A DNA stretch of 64,000 nt from assembly GCF_020736365.1 (NCBI RefSeq), contig NZ_CP085988.1:112501-176500 (forward strand), written 5' to 3'. The position numbers and the translations under genes were made by a program. A model generated the notes under the pieces. That model had not been told where the DNA came from and made no database searches. It saw only the letters and a program-made list of their open reading frames with translations. The number at the start of each line of letters is the position of its first letter. The stretch's first letter is position 1. Shown one piece after another: positions 7,957-16,884 of this stretch. The stretch is from Clostridium sp. M62/1 (GTDB taxonomy: Bacteria; Bacillota; Clostridia; Lachnospirales; Lachnospiraceae).

Positions 7957-9225
7957 TTAACCCAAAAGTTCCGGCAGGAAGGTAACGGTCTGAGGAATGT
8001 ATGTAATGATCAGAAGTACAATCAGAAGTACTCCCAGCATGGGAAGCAGATCCCGCATCTGTTCCTTCAGACTGACCTTCGCGATGGAACCTGAGACAAA
8101 GAGGCAGACGCCCAGAGGCGGCGTACACATACCGATTGTCAGATTCACAGCCATTACAAGTCCAAAATGGATCAGGTCAATTCCCATAGCCTGCACCAGA
8201 GGAAGGAACAGCGGTGTAAAGATAACAAGCGCGCTTGTCGTGTCAATAAAGGTTCCTGCAATCAGAAGAATAATGTTGATAATCAGCAGCAGAAGTACAC
8301 GGCTGTGGATGGAATCTGATAACAGAGCGCTTACTGTCTGTGGAACCTGAGCCACCGTAATCACCCATGTAAACAGGCTTGCACAGGCCACAACCACCAG
8401 AACCTGTCCCGTAGATTTTGCGCAGTCCACAAGCAGAGCAAACATGTTTTTCAGCTTCAGCTCCCTGTAAACAAGGCCTCCAATCACAATCGCATAGGCG
8501 CAGGCGATTGCCCCGGACTCTGTGGCCGTAAAAATACCGGACAGAATCCCTCCGATAATGATAATCGGCATAATCAGGGCGAGAAGTGCATCTTTTCCCG
8601 TTCTCAGAATCTCCTCACGGCTGGCCTTCTTCTCTCTTCCCACATAATGACGTTTTTTGCCCACGATGTAGCTGTAAATCATCAGTCCTACACCCATGAT
8701 AATTCCTGGAATAAATCCGCCTATAAACAGCTTTCCCACGCTTACATTCGCCATGGTACCATAAAGCAGAAGGGGAATACTTGGCGGGATAATAGGGCCG
8801 ATAGAACCTCCGCAGGCAATCAGCGGCGCCGAAAAGGTATCCTCATAGTTTTTCTCTCTCATAATCGGAATCATGATTCCTCCGATAGCGGCCGTAGCAG
8901 CAATAGCTGAACCAGTTATCGCAGCAAAGAACATACACGCCAGAATGCTCACCAGGGCAAGACCGCTTGGAAAATGTCCGATCAGCGCGTCTGCAAAGCT
9001 GACAATCCTATTTGAGATTCCGCCCTGCACCATCAGGCCTCCTGCCAGAATAAACAGGGGGATAGCGATAAGTGCAGTGCTGTCAGCTCCCGTAAACAGC
9101 CTCTGAATCACCACGATCATCGGAGTCGCTCCCTGAACCATTCCAACTATTGATACAAGTCCCAGCGAAAAGCAGATGGGAATTCCAACCAAAAACAGTA
9201 CAAACAGTAATAAAATATAAATCAT
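7957..9225 (-). CDS. dctM: TRAP transporter large permease, DctM family
   Basis: The 422-residue channel-forming subunit of a tripartite ATP-independent periplasmic-type transporter, which imports an organic acid with sodium or proton. The protein is hydrophobic throughout with roughly a dozen helices. It carries the DctM hallmarks GGLMVQGGISNRIV (about residue 62), an AAITGSAIAATAAIGGIMIP segment near residue 100, GGSIGPIIPPSIP (about 140), and a late IGMCTPPLGVCLF. It overlaps the dctQ stop by four bases (ATGA). Substrate cannot be read from this subunit. Confidence 0.94.
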   Translation of the reverse strand: MIYILLLFVLFLVGIPICFSLGLVSIVGMVQGATPMIVVIQRLFTGADSTALIAIPLFILAGGLMVQGGISNRIVSFADALIGHFPSGLALVSILACMFFAAITGSAIAATAAIGGIMIPIMREKNYEDTFSAPLIACGGSIGPIIPPSIPLLLYGTMANVSVGKLFIGGFIPGIIMGVGLMIYSYIVGKKRHYVGREKKASREEILRTGKDALLALIMPIIIIGGILSGIFTATESGAIACAYAIVIGGLVYRELKLKNMFALLVDCAKSTGQVLVVVACASLFTWVITVAQVPQTVSALLSDSIHSRVLLLLIINIILLIAGTFIDTTSALVIFTPLFLPLVQAMGIDLIHFGLVMAVNLTIGMCTPPLGVCLFVSGSIAKVSLKEQMRDLLPMLGVLLIVLLIITYIPQTVTFLPELLG

Positions 9226-9695
9226 GCCCGGCCCTCCCCGTTATCTCGGATCTGTCTTATGAGAATTTTAACCATGTAGTAGAGCATTGCCGCTCCCGCG
9301 CTGGGGATGCTTGCATAGTAGACTGACATGGGAAGCGGCAGATAGGATGTGGTCTGCGTCCATCCAAAGATGCAGAACTGGATCCCGAAATAGATAAGGA
9401 AGATGAAAAATCCGCACAAAATTAAATTTATCACTATCTCTGTCCACCGGCGCACACCTGCAGGCAGGGCGGTGAGAACTACATCCACGTTCAAATGCTC
9501 TTTCTCCCTCACGCACCAGGCTGCTCCCCAGAATACCAGATAGGTAAAAGCCAGACGAAGGATATCTGTGCTCCAGGGCAGAGGCGATTTCAGCACAAAA
9601 CGGCACAGAACCTGCAGAAATGTAATCACAAATACCAGCAGTGCACTCACTCCCATAATCCCTCTGGCAAGTCCGTCTATCAATTTATCAATCAT
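9222..9695 (-). CDS. dctQ: TRAP transporter small permease, DctQ family
   Basis: About 157 residues with four predicted membrane helices, the small membrane subunit that pairs with DctM. The family signature around residues 40-60 (FLQVLCRFVLKSPLPWSTD, then FWGAAW) is clear. I place the start at the ATG at 9695, preceded by GGGGGAAGTG; a frame extending to 9731 would overlap dctP deeply. It overlaps the dctP end by eight bases and dctM by four, so the three genes are tightly coupled. Confidence 0.9.
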   Translation of the reverse strand: MIDKLIDGLARGIMGVSALLVFVITFLQVLCRFVLKSPLPWSTDILRLAFTYLVFWGAAWCVREKEHLNVDVVLTALPAGVRRWTEIVINLILCGFFIFLIYFGIQFCIFGWTQTTSYLPLPMSVYYASIPSAGAAMLYYMVKILIRQIRDNGEGRA

Positions 9696-10740
9696 TTTCA
9701 CTTCCCCCCATTTCTTCATGCTCTGCCTCATACTCTGCCACAGCCGCCCTCACGCCTTCCGTAAGCTCCGGCGAAACCAGGGCCGTCACAGCCGGATCCT
9801 GGTAAAGGGTCTCCGTGACATTTCTGAAGGATTCCAGATCCGGTTCGCGGCAAACCTTTACCCCCTTCGACTCGATGGATTTCAGCATCTCCTCCTCCAT
9901 ATCTGTCACCATCTGTCTCTGGGTATCTCTGGCATAGGCTGACGCCTCATCGATCCAGGTCCTCTCCTCCTCTGTCAGGCGGTTGTAGAAATCCATATTC
10001 ATAATCATGCTCTCCGGTGCATAGGTGTGACCGTCCAGGCACATGTATTTCTGAACCTCGTCAAAGGCAGAAGAAGAAATCGAGGCGATCGGGTTTTCCT
10101 GTCCGTCCACCGTCCCCTGCTGCAGGGCCGTATAGAGCTCATTAAAGGAAATCGGAGTTGCGATAAAATCCAGATAATCTGCAAGGGCAAACCAGATGGG
10201 CGACTCCTGCACCCGGATGGACAGGCCCTTCATGTCCTCCGCCTTCGTCACCTCCCTTACATTGTTGGTGAAATGGCGAAATCCAAGCTCACAGAAGGCA
10301 AGGTGTTTAAAGCCCTGCTCCTCAAATTCCGGCCTCAGTGCCTCCTGAAGATACCCGTCCAGCACATAGTAGGCCTCCTCCTTGTCTGCAAAAAGATAGG
10401 GAATTGCAAGGACCTGAGTTTCCGGCACAAAGCTGGGAAGGGCACCGTCAGTGGTGACAACTGCCATCTCTATGGAGCCAATCTTGACTCCCTCTGCCAT
10501 CTCCCTCTCTCCGCCAAGCTGTGCATTTGGGTATACGGTAATTTCAAATCTGTCCCCTGCAATCTCCTCCAGCTTCTCCTTAAACACGGATGCCGCTATG
10601 GTTGACTGATGTGACTCATTTCCTACTGTGGCGATCTTCAGCTTAATTCTCTCCCCGGAGCCATCTGCACTGCTGCATCCTGAGAGCAGCACTGCCGCTG
10701 CCGCCGCCAGAAAAAAAGCTGCTACCCTTCCTTTTCTCAT
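9688..10740 (-). CDS. dctP: TRAP transporter substrate-binding lipoprotein, DctP family
   Basis: The 350-residue extracytoplasmic solute receptor of the TRAP system. It begins with a lipoprotein signal (hydrophobic Ala-rich helix, lipobox LLSGC at about residues 18-22), as expected for a Gram-positive surface anchor. The DctP fold is supported by YPNAQLGGEREMAEG (about 76-90), the internal KGLSIRVQESP, and PISFNELYTALQQGTVDGQEN (residues near 190), a conserved ligand-site region. Its ATG shares one base with the preceding TAA stop. The bound acid is unknown; neighbouring amidase genes suggest a carboxylate or amide. Confidence 0.93.
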   Translation of the reverse strand: MRKGRVAAFFLAAAAAVLLSGCSSADGSGERIKLKIATVGNESHQSTIAASVFKEKLEEIAGDRFEITVYPNAQLGGEREMAEGVKIGSIEMAVVTTDGALPSFVPETQVLAIPYLFADKEEAYYVLDGYLQEALRPEFEEQGFKHLAFCELGFRHFTNNVREVTKAEDMKGLSIRVQESPIWFALADYLDFIATPISFNELYTALQQGTVDGQENPIASISSSAFDEVQKYMCLDGHTYAPESMIMNMDFYNRLTEEERTWIDEASAYARDTQRQMVTDMEEEMLKSIESKGVKVCREPDLESFRNVTETLYQDPAVTALVSPELTEGVRAAVAEYEAEHEEMGGSEND

Positions 10741-11432
10741 TATCTCTCCTCCTCACTGATGGCCTCTGCATTGTAATCTGCAGACAGCTTTCTCCCCAGA
10801 ATCTCATCCTCCATCTCGTATCTGAAATTGCTGCCAAAGCGAAAACCATTTTTCACCGGAACTGTTCCTGAAAAAATCACACAGTTATCTACAGCTCCCA
10901 CCCTCTCATTCAGCTCCTTTAAAATAGTTTCTACCGGGAGAATATCTCTGAGCGTTCCTTCCTGATATAAGATCTCCTCTCCCCCTACAGTCTGCCAGGA
11001 ACGCAGTCGGATTTCATCCCAGTGATCCTTTATCTCCTCATAGTCCCACAGACTGGCGCAGATAGGTTTTGCGCAGATCTGCTTTGCTTTTGGGACGTTT
11101 ACAGCCTCCAGTTCACGGTCTGTGTGGTCGCTTCCAACTCCGATGTATATTTTTCCATGGCAAAGTACAATCACATACTCTACCTCGCCGCAAGTCTTGT
11201 CCCCCACAAAAGTCAACTCCCGCTCCTGAGTAAGAACGTAATTGCCGCACTGAAAAATGGTGGGAATTTTTTTCGGGGCCGGTACTCCCAGCTCTCTCTC
11301 CAGCTCCCTGATATGCTCCATGGTCTTTTCCATATCTCTTCCTGCATAACCGATGGCAAACACTCTCTCATACTCTAAATCCAGAACGGTTTCTCCCGTC
11401 CTGCCCAATACAGTAAATCTCATCTGGCTCAT
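10740..11432 (-). CDS. DUF2848 family protein
   Basis: 230 residues matching the DUF2848 family, recognisable by FAIGYAGRD near the N terminus, the central VGSDHTDRELE, and the KQICAKPI/WDYEEIKDHWDE segment. The layout recalls fumarylacetoacetate-hydrolase-like proteins, but I treat that as inference. Function is not established. The start at 11432 has GAGGGG upstream; a longer frame reaching 11534 overlaps the nitrilase gene. It sits between the amidase and dctP genes, so a role in breakdown of the imported compound is likely. Confidence 0.78.
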   Translation of the reverse strand: MSQMRFTVLGRTGETVLDLEYERVFAIGYAGRDMEKTMEHIRELERELGVPAPKKIPTIFQCGNYVLTQERELTFVGDKTCGEVEYVIVLCHGKIYIGVGSDHTDRELEAVNVPKAKQICAKPICASLWDYEEIKDHWDEIRLRSWQTVGGEEILYQEGTLRDILPVETILKELNERVGAVDNCVIFSGTVPVKNGFRFGSNFRYEMEDEILGRKLSADYNAEAISEEER

Positions 11433-11493
11433 TTTGATTTTCCCCTCTCTGCTGTTTATATCTTTTACACCGGCGGATGGATCCGCCTTCTCT

Positions 11494-12282
11494 TTAAAGC
11501 CGGTATGCCTCCGGCCTTCTGTCGTGATAGACATTGATGGAGGAACGAACTCTGTCCACCTCCGAAAGCTCCAGATCGGCTACCAGGATCTGTTCCTTTT
11601 CCCCTCCCAGAATAAGGCATTCGCCCATGGGGCCGTAGACTGCTGAATGGCCTGCGCACCTTACTTCCCCGGCCGTTCCCACAGAATTCGTGCAGCACAC
11701 ATAACTCTGGCTTTCAATGGCCCTGGCACGGTTAAGGGTATCCCAGTGAAGCCGTCTGGCTTCCGGCCACTGAGCCACCACAAACTGAACCTTTGAACCG
11801 GCCAGCATCTCAGACCGGATTAGCTCCGGGAACCGGATGTCGTAGCAGACCGCCAGGCTGCAGGGAATTCCATCCAGCTCAAAATTGCAGGGGCGATCCC
11901 CGCAGCGAAAAAATTCATGCTCCCCGGATGGACTGAACAGGTGCACCTTATCGTACTGGGCCGTCAGCTCTCCCTTTCTGTCAAACACGCAGGCTGTATT
12001 ATAAATCCCTCCGTCCGGTTTTCTGTTGGCCACAGTCCCGGCGATAATATTGACTGCGTGCTGACGGGCCAGCATAGAAAAATTCTCCCTGACACGGCTG
12101 CAGTCCCTGTCTGACAGCTCTTCCAGATTTTTTCTGGGAAAGAAGCCCACATTCCACGTTTCCGGCAGCGTAATTACGTCCGGCCTGGCCGCACAGGCCT
12201 CCTCTGTCAGCCTGACCGCTTTTTCAAAATTTTCGTCCGGCCGTCCAAGCTCCATGTCCATCTGAATCATTGCAACTCTCAT
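11494..12282 (-). CDS. Carbon-nitrogen hydrolase (nitrilase superfamily amidase)
   Basis: A 262-residue nitrilase-superfamily enzyme with the complete catalytic triad: Glu41 in LPETWN, Lys112 in YDKVHLF and Cys146 in VCYDIRFPEL. This pattern resembles omega-amidase/Nit2-type branches that hydrolyse short amides of dicarboxylic or keto acids. It is the first gene behind the promoter at 12457-12485, followed by DUF2848 and the TRAP genes, so the operon may hydrolyse an imported amide-bearing acid. Substrate is inferred from context only. Confidence 0.88.
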   Translation of the reverse strand: MRVAMIQMDMELGRPDENFEKAVRLTEEACAARPDVITLPETWNVGFFPRKNLEELSDRDCSRVRENFSMLARQHAVNIIAGTVANRKPDGGIYNTACVFDRKGELTAQYDKVHLFSPSGEHEFFRCGDRPCNFELDGIPCSLAVCYDIRFPELIRSEMLAGSKVQFVVAQWPEARRLHWDTLNRARAIESQSYVCCTNSVGTAGEVRCAGHSAVYGPMGECLILGGEKEQILVADLELSEVDRVRSSINVYHDRRPEAYRL

Positions 12283-12417
12283 ATTGGCTCTCCTTTATTT
12301 CTTTCGGCTCTCTTAAGAGCACTGGATTTTTATTTAGCTTTACAGAGAACTCCGGAACCTGAAGGTTTATGCTCCGTTTGTTCTCTCTGTTCATCCCTTC
12401 GCCTCGCGGCAGCGGGT

Positions 12418-12460
12418 TGATATATGGTATATGGTATTTGGTATACCATATTTGGTATTA
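12418..12460. promoter_or_regulatory. Probable GntR operator array (TGGTAT repeats)
   Basis: Four direct TGGTAT hexamers lie at 12425, 12432, 12439 and 12453, spaced 7, 7 and 14 bases. The third is part of a perfect palindrome TGGTATACCA at 12439-12448. The array overlaps the -10 box and probable start site of the amidase-TRAP promoter, the usual place for a repressor, and the adjacent gene encodes a GntR/FCD regulator. Confidence 0.65.
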
Positions 12461-12485
12461 TAGTAATCTTGTCCTTTCCTGTCAA
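12457..12485 (-). promoter_or_regulatory. Consensus promoter of the amidase-TRAP operon
   Basis: Perfect TTGACA (complement of 12480-12485) and perfect TATAAT (12457-12462) separated by 17 bases on the minus strand. Such a strong core promoter with an operator array over the start suggests tight repression. Confidence 0.85.
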
Positions 12486-12577
12486 TTTACAGATTCTACA
12501 AAAAGCATCAAAAAAATTTATTGAATATTCCCAATTCTTATGTTCAGATTGAATCAGATTCTCTGTAACATCAAGAA

Positions 12578-12608
12578 GGCTGAGCAAACCATCTGCGGTT
12601 CCTCAGCC
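12578..12608 (-). terminator. Terminator after the GntR regulator gene
   Basis: GGCTGAG pairs with CTCAGCC across a loop of about 17 bases, followed on the minus strand by TTCTTGATG. It begins 24 bases past the GntR stop codon and separates that gene from the operon promoter. Confidence 0.5.
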
Positions 12609-12631
12609 AGTGCACTATCTTCTTCTGCCTG

Positions 12632-13288
12632 TTACGGGGCAATTTTAATATGCCGCCGGATATTTTTTTCAGTCTGTTCCATATGCATTTTCATAGCCTG
12701 GACAGCGGCCTGCGGATCATGTTTTTCCGCTGCATCCAGAATTGCCTGATGCTCTTCTATAGTTGTCAGACGGCGCTCCTCTGTTCCCATCACTGCCTGT
12801 GTTCCCAGAAAGCGAAACACATCGTAGTAATTGCTGGCCAGCTTCATCAGCTCTCTGTTAAGGCTCATCTCATAGATACAGGAATGGAACTCTCTGTCAT
12901 GCCTGATAAATTCATCTACATTATAATTGAGAAGATCTTCTCTCTGGTTTTCCTGAATCTGACGAAGCCTCCTCAGTCCTTCGTCCGTCATATTTCGCAC
13001 TGCATCCTCAACGGCCGACAGCTCCAATGCATACCGTATTCTGATTAATTCCCACATATAATGGGGATCAAACTCCCGGACAACCGCTCCCTTATAGGTT
13101 TCCATCTGAAGCCATCCATCCCTGGCCAGCATCTGCAGGCCCTCCCGGATAGGTGTACGGCTGATTCCCATTTCCTCTGAAAGCTTTCTCTCATTCATAA
13201 CACTTCCAGGCGGATACTGTCCTGTAAGAATCCCCTTTTTAAGCTCATTATATACCTGATATTTATATGACAACTGTTTCTGTACCAT
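12632..13288 (-). CDS. GntR family regulator, FCD (FadR-type) ligand domain
   Basis: 218 residues. The N-terminal winged helix has the GntR pattern (GILTGQYPPGSVMNERKLSE, then GISRTPIREGLQML at about residues 40-55). The C-terminal all-helical FCD domain carries an acidic/His metal-ligand pattern (D/H residues around FIRHDREFH and near residues 175-200). FCD regulators usually bind organic acids. It lies directly upstream of the amidase-TRAP operon on the same strand with its own terminator between, and is the obvious candidate to bind the TGGTAT array. Confidence 0.92.
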   Translation of the reverse strand: MVQKQLSYKYQVYNELKKGILTGQYPPGSVMNERKLSEEMGISRTPIREGLQMLARDGWLQMETYKGAVVREFDPHYMWELIRIRYALELSAVEDAVRNMTDEGLRRLRQIQENQREDLLNYNVDEFIRHDREFHSCIYEMSLNRELMKLASNYYDVFRFLGTQAVMGTEERRLTTIEEHQAILDAAEKHDPQAAVQAMKMHMEQTEKNIRRHIKIAP

Positions 13289-13689
13289 AAAGCTGCCGCT
13301 CCTCTCCCCTGAATTACAGTTTCCGGCGCAGACAAATTACGCTGCAGACAGAACTAACCGGAATAAAACGGAAACTGTACCTGTTTTCGTAACGTAACAC
13401 ACAGTTCCAGAACTTGTCAAGCGTTATTTGTTTCTCCTGTTTTTCAAAGCTTTTTCCCTGTTTTATATTCAATTTTCGATACGGCCGGCTCTTTTCCGGA
13501 ACCTGCAGCACCTCCGAAATATTTTCTTCCCCTTTTAATGTTCCTTTAATTTTTCCCCTGTATGATAAAGCCATAAACAGCAAAGGAAGCAGACAGAATA
13601 TCAGAATAAAGGCAGTCAGCTGTGACAAATGGCTGGCCGCCGGCCCTAGCTTTTAATAAAACACATTATCAAATATCAGGAGGTCTTAT
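13289..13689. other. Intergenic region between divergent genes
   Basis: No gene I would support. A minus-strand frame here (about 13314-13628) would need a TTG start without a ribosome site. The plus-strand ribosome site CAGGAGGTC lies just before the PepSY gene. Confidence 0.5.
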
Positions 13690-14520
13690 ATGAAAAAATA
13701 TACAGCAATCGCAGCATCCGCTCTCGTTTTAGGAAGTGTTCTCGTTCCATCCACCCTCTCAGCCCTGGCAGCACAGGTAGATGAGACTCAGGCCAGAGAG
13801 ATTGCCCTTTCCCATGCCGGAGTTTCTCAGGATCAGGTGGCCTTTATTCAGTCCAAATTAGACAGTGAACAGGGACGGCAGGTCTATGAAGTAGAATTCT
13901 ACACAAAGGATTACAGAGAATTTGATTACGACATCGAGGTTTCCTCAGGAACTGTCTTAAGCTTTGACTATGACTCTGAATATTACGATGCAAAAGCCGC
14001 CCAGAACGAAAACCGCTACCTGAACGGTTCCCTTGCCGCTCAGACAAACCCGGGACAGGTGAGTGTTGAGGATGCCAAGAAAAAGGCTCTGGAGCACGCC
14101 GGAATCGCGGCCGATCAGGCAACCTTTGTCAAAGCGGAAATCGACTACGACGACGGACGCCAGGTCTATGAGCTGGAATTTTACACAAACGATTCCAGAG
14201 AGTTCGACTATGAGATCGATACAGAAAACGGCAGTATCCTCAGCTATGACTTTGAGGCTGAATACTGGCAGAAGCCTGCGCAGGCATCCGTCTCTCAGAA
14301 CAGCTCTGCCATCACAGAAGACCGCGCCAGGGAGATCGCCGCTTCTTTTGCGGGCTTAAATGTCTCCGACGTAACCTTCCGCAAAATCAAGCAGGATATG
14401 GACGACGGCCGTCTCTGCTATGAGGGAGAATTCATCCACGGCACAACCGAGTATGAGTTCGAGATCGATGCCAGCACAGGAAAAGTAACGGATTGGGACA
14501 GGGAAAGTATCTATGATTAA
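13690..14520 (+). CDS. Secreted protein with three PepSY domains
   Basis: 276 residues with a Sec signal peptide (MKKYTAIAASALVLGSVLV, cleavage probably after ALAA) and three tandem PepSY-like repeats of about 75 residues at roughly 32-98, 119-185 and 205-272. Each repeat shows A.EIALSHAG-type helix starts, then D.GR.VYEVEFYT, then EFDYEI and G.VLS.D. PepSY domains are found in peptidase propeptides and cell-surface proteins, where they are thought to inhibit or modulate proteases. A protease-inhibitor role is inferred. It stands alone and ends at a strong terminator. Confidence 0.88.
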   Translation: MKKYTAIAASALVLGSVLVPSTLSALAAQVDETQAREIALSHAGVSQDQVAFIQSKLDSEQGRQVYEVEFYTKDYREFDYDIEVSSGTVLSFDYDSEYYDAKAAQNENRYLNGSLAAQTNPGQVSVEDAKKKALEHAGIAADQATFVKAEIDYDDGRQVYELEFYTNDSREFDYEIDTENGSILSYDFEAEYWQKPAQASVSQNSSAITEDRAREIAASFAGLNVSDVTFRKIKQDMDDGRLCYEGEFIHGTTEYEFEIDASTGKVTDWDRESIYD

Positions 14521-14565
14521 TCCCCAGATTCCATGTTAAAATAAACCCAGTTAGCCTGAACCCGG

Positions 14566-14602
14566 GCCGGCGGAGTGTGTGATGCACAGTCCGCCGGCTT
14601 TT
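14566..14602 (+). terminator. Terminator after the PepSY gene
   Basis: GCCGGCGGA pairs perfectly with TCCGCCGGC, followed by TTTTG. Confidence 0.85.
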
Positions 14603-14771
14603 GCGCCTGCTGCACATCTGTCTCGTAAACTTCCCTGTTTCCCTCCTGTCTTTGTCCTGTCCTGTTCTCCAGGAATCATCTTTCCCGCAATCCCTGTGTG
14701 TTCCCTGTGTATTCATCAGTTGTAATTGGCAATAATATAAATTATAATGTAACAATAATGGAGGTATGAAC

Positions 14772-16649
14772 ATGAAAGCCAAACGACGATACTGCTGTTT
14801 TCTGCTTGTTTTTATTCTGTCCTTTCTGCTCACCGCCTGTTCCCGTCCGCCTGGCCAGGAAAACGGAGCAGCCGTTCAGACTGAATCTGCCGAGACAGCA
14901 CATACCCAGGGCAGTGACTTAGCTTCCTCTGAAAACGGAATTTCCGGGGACAGTTCTGTGCCGTCCGCCGATCAGACCTCGGTTCAGGCGGCCTTTGATA
15001 CTTTTACTGATGAGATTTTCAGGGAAGAGCTTGAGGGCTCCGGCATTACGCTTCACTATCTTTTAAGAGACCCGGAGGCGCTGGGCATCTCGGAAGAAAA
15101 TCCCGAGCTGGGAAAATGCTCCCTGGAAGAGCTGAAACAGGTGTCTGCTGACATCCGTGAGCTGTCTGACAGACTGCATGAATTTGACCCGGCCCTTCTC
15201 ACTGCAGACCAGCTTTTCACCTACCGCGTTCTCGACGATTACCTGGAGACGGAGAAAATGGCTGACGGGCTGGAGCTTTATAGCCGCCCTCTCTCCACCA
15301 CCATCGGAACCCAGGCCCAGCTTCCCATTCTGTTTGCGGAGTATGCCTTTTATGACAGGAAGGATGTGGAGAATTATCTGACGCTCCTCTCACAGATTGA
15401 CTCCTATTACAAAGAGATTGCGGAATTTGAACACGCGCGGGCAGACGCCGGTCTGGCCCCCTGTGACCTGGTTCTCGATCAGATTATCCGGTCCTGTAAG
15501 GATTATATGATCCGTCCGGAAAACAGCTTCCTGTGCGAAACCTTTGACAGCAAGCTGGACGATATCGAGGGCCTGTCAGCGGAGGAAAAGGCAGAGTACA
15601 GAGAACGCCACCTGACTGTCATGAAGGAGCATTTTATCCCGGCCTATCAGATGCTCTCCCAGGAGCTTGAATCCCTCAAAGGACGCGGTTCCAACGAAAA
15701 CGGCCTGTGCGGCTACCCGGACGGGAAACGCTACTACGAGTACCTGGTAGCCTCTTCCACGGGAACAGAGTACACAGTGCCTGAGCTTAAGGAGCAGGTT
15801 CAGATACATATGAGCAGTGATCTGGCAGAGATTACCCTGCTTCTTGAAAATTACCCTGAGCTCTCCGTGACTTCCGCAAACTATTCCTTCTCCCAGACAG
15901 AGCCGACTGCAATTCTTGACGACCTGAGAAAGCAGTCTGAAAAAGATTTTCCTCCTCTGTCCGGCGCAGACTACACTGTCAAACAGGTTCCCAAGGCCCT
16001 TGAATCCTCCTTAAGCCCTGCTTTTTATCTGACGGCGCCCCTGGATTACTGGGAGCACAATGTCATCTATATTAACGGAGGCTCAGATCAGACATCTGCT
16101 GACTCTCTGTACACCACGCTGGCCCATGAAGGCTATCCAGGCCACCTGTACCAGACCGTATACGCCAACCAGAATATCAGGGAGCCTCTGCTTCACCTTC
16201 TGTCCTGCGGCGGTTACTCTGAAGGGTGGGGAACCTATGCGGAAATTTACTCCTATTCCTTCGACAACGGACTGGCCCCTGGCCTTGGCGATCTCCTGGC
16301 CCACAACCAGGCAGCGACTCTCGGCCTCTACGCTCTCTTAGACATCAATATCAATTATGAGGGCTGGACGAAGGAGCGAACCGGCAAGTTCCTGGAGGAC
16401 CTGTACGGCATCACCGATCCGGCTGTTGTCCAGGAAATCTATTATGCTGTTGCGGACAACCCGGCCAACTATCTGCAGTATTACACCGGATATATGGAAA
16501 TTACCCAGATGCGGGAAACGGCTGAGGAGACGCTGGGCAGCAAATACGATCCCGTACAGTTTCACAAGTTTATCCTCGACATGGGAGGCGCGCCGTTTCG
16601 GGTAATCAAACCATACTTTAAAACCTGGCTTCTGACCTTCGGCACCTGA
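14772..16649 (+). CDS. DUF885 family lipoprotein, putative zinc peptidase
   Basis: 625 residues. A lipoprotein signal with lipobox LLTAC and an acidic low-complexity linker precede a large DUF885 domain. The thermolysin-like zinc motif is in HEGYPGHLYQ, with the first His near residue 452, and a downstream SEGWGTYAE supplies the third ligand region; both are hallmarks of this family of putative metallopeptidases. GGAGG lies six bases before the ATG at 14772 but abuts the upstream ATG at 14766, so I prefer 14772. It is probably surface-anchored and degrades peptides outside the cell. Substrate unknown. Confidence 0.88.
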   Translation: MKAKRRYCCFLLVFILSFLLTACSRPPGQENGAAVQTESAETAHTQGSDLASSENGISGDSSVPSADQTSVQAAFDTFTDEIFREELEGSGITLHYLLRDPEALGISEENPELGKCSLEELKQVSADIRELSDRLHEFDPALLTADQLFTYRVLDDYLETEKMADGLELYSRPLSTTIGTQAQLPILFAEYAFYDRKDVENYLTLLSQIDSYYKEIAEFEHARADAGLAPCDLVLDQIIRSCKDYMIRPENSFLCETFDSKLDDIEGLSAEEKAEYRERHLTVMKEHFIPAYQMLSQELESLKGRGSNENGLCGYPDGKRYYEYLVASSTGTEYTVPELKEQVQIHMSSDLAEITLLLENYPELSVTSANYSFSQTEPTAILDDLRKQSEKDFPPLSGADYTVKQVPKALESSLSPAFYLTAPLDYWEHNVIYINGGSDQTSADSLYTTLAHEGYPGHLYQTVYANQNIREPLLHLLSCGGYSEGWGTYAEIYSYSFDNGLAPGLGDLLAHNQAATLGLYALLDININYEGWTKERTGKFLEDLYGITDPAVVQEIYYAVADNPANYLQYYTGYMEITQMRETAEETLGSKYDPVQFHKFILDMGGAPFRVIKPYFKTWLLTFGT

Positions 16650-16707
16650 GAATCTGCCACTTATTTATCATACAGGGCATTCTGAGCGCTTCCTTTATGG
16701 TAAAAGA

Positions 16708-16764
16708 GCCGGCAGCCTCCGGTCTGAATCTCCATGTTCAGCCGGAAGGCTGCCGGCCTTCCTT
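16708..16764. terminator. Bidirectional terminator between DUF885 and YitT genes
   Basis: GCCGGCAGCC-TCCGG pairs with CCGGAAGGCTGCCGGC (one bulge) and is followed by CTTCCTTTTC. It lies between two converging genes and may serve both. Confidence 0.65.
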
Positions 16765-16884
16765 TTCTCTTGGTTTTTTCTTAACTTTTGTCCCTGTCTT
16801 TTATTTTTGTCTTTTATCTCTGTTCTTTTGTCTCTGTCTTATTTCCGCTAAAACCTCTGCTTCTCTGTCCGCCCGCAAACCCCG

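Noticed and set aside
13314..13628. 104-codon minus-strand frame with one hydrophobic segment
   Set aside because: Needs a TTG start without ribosome site; no recognised domain; low confidence of coding.
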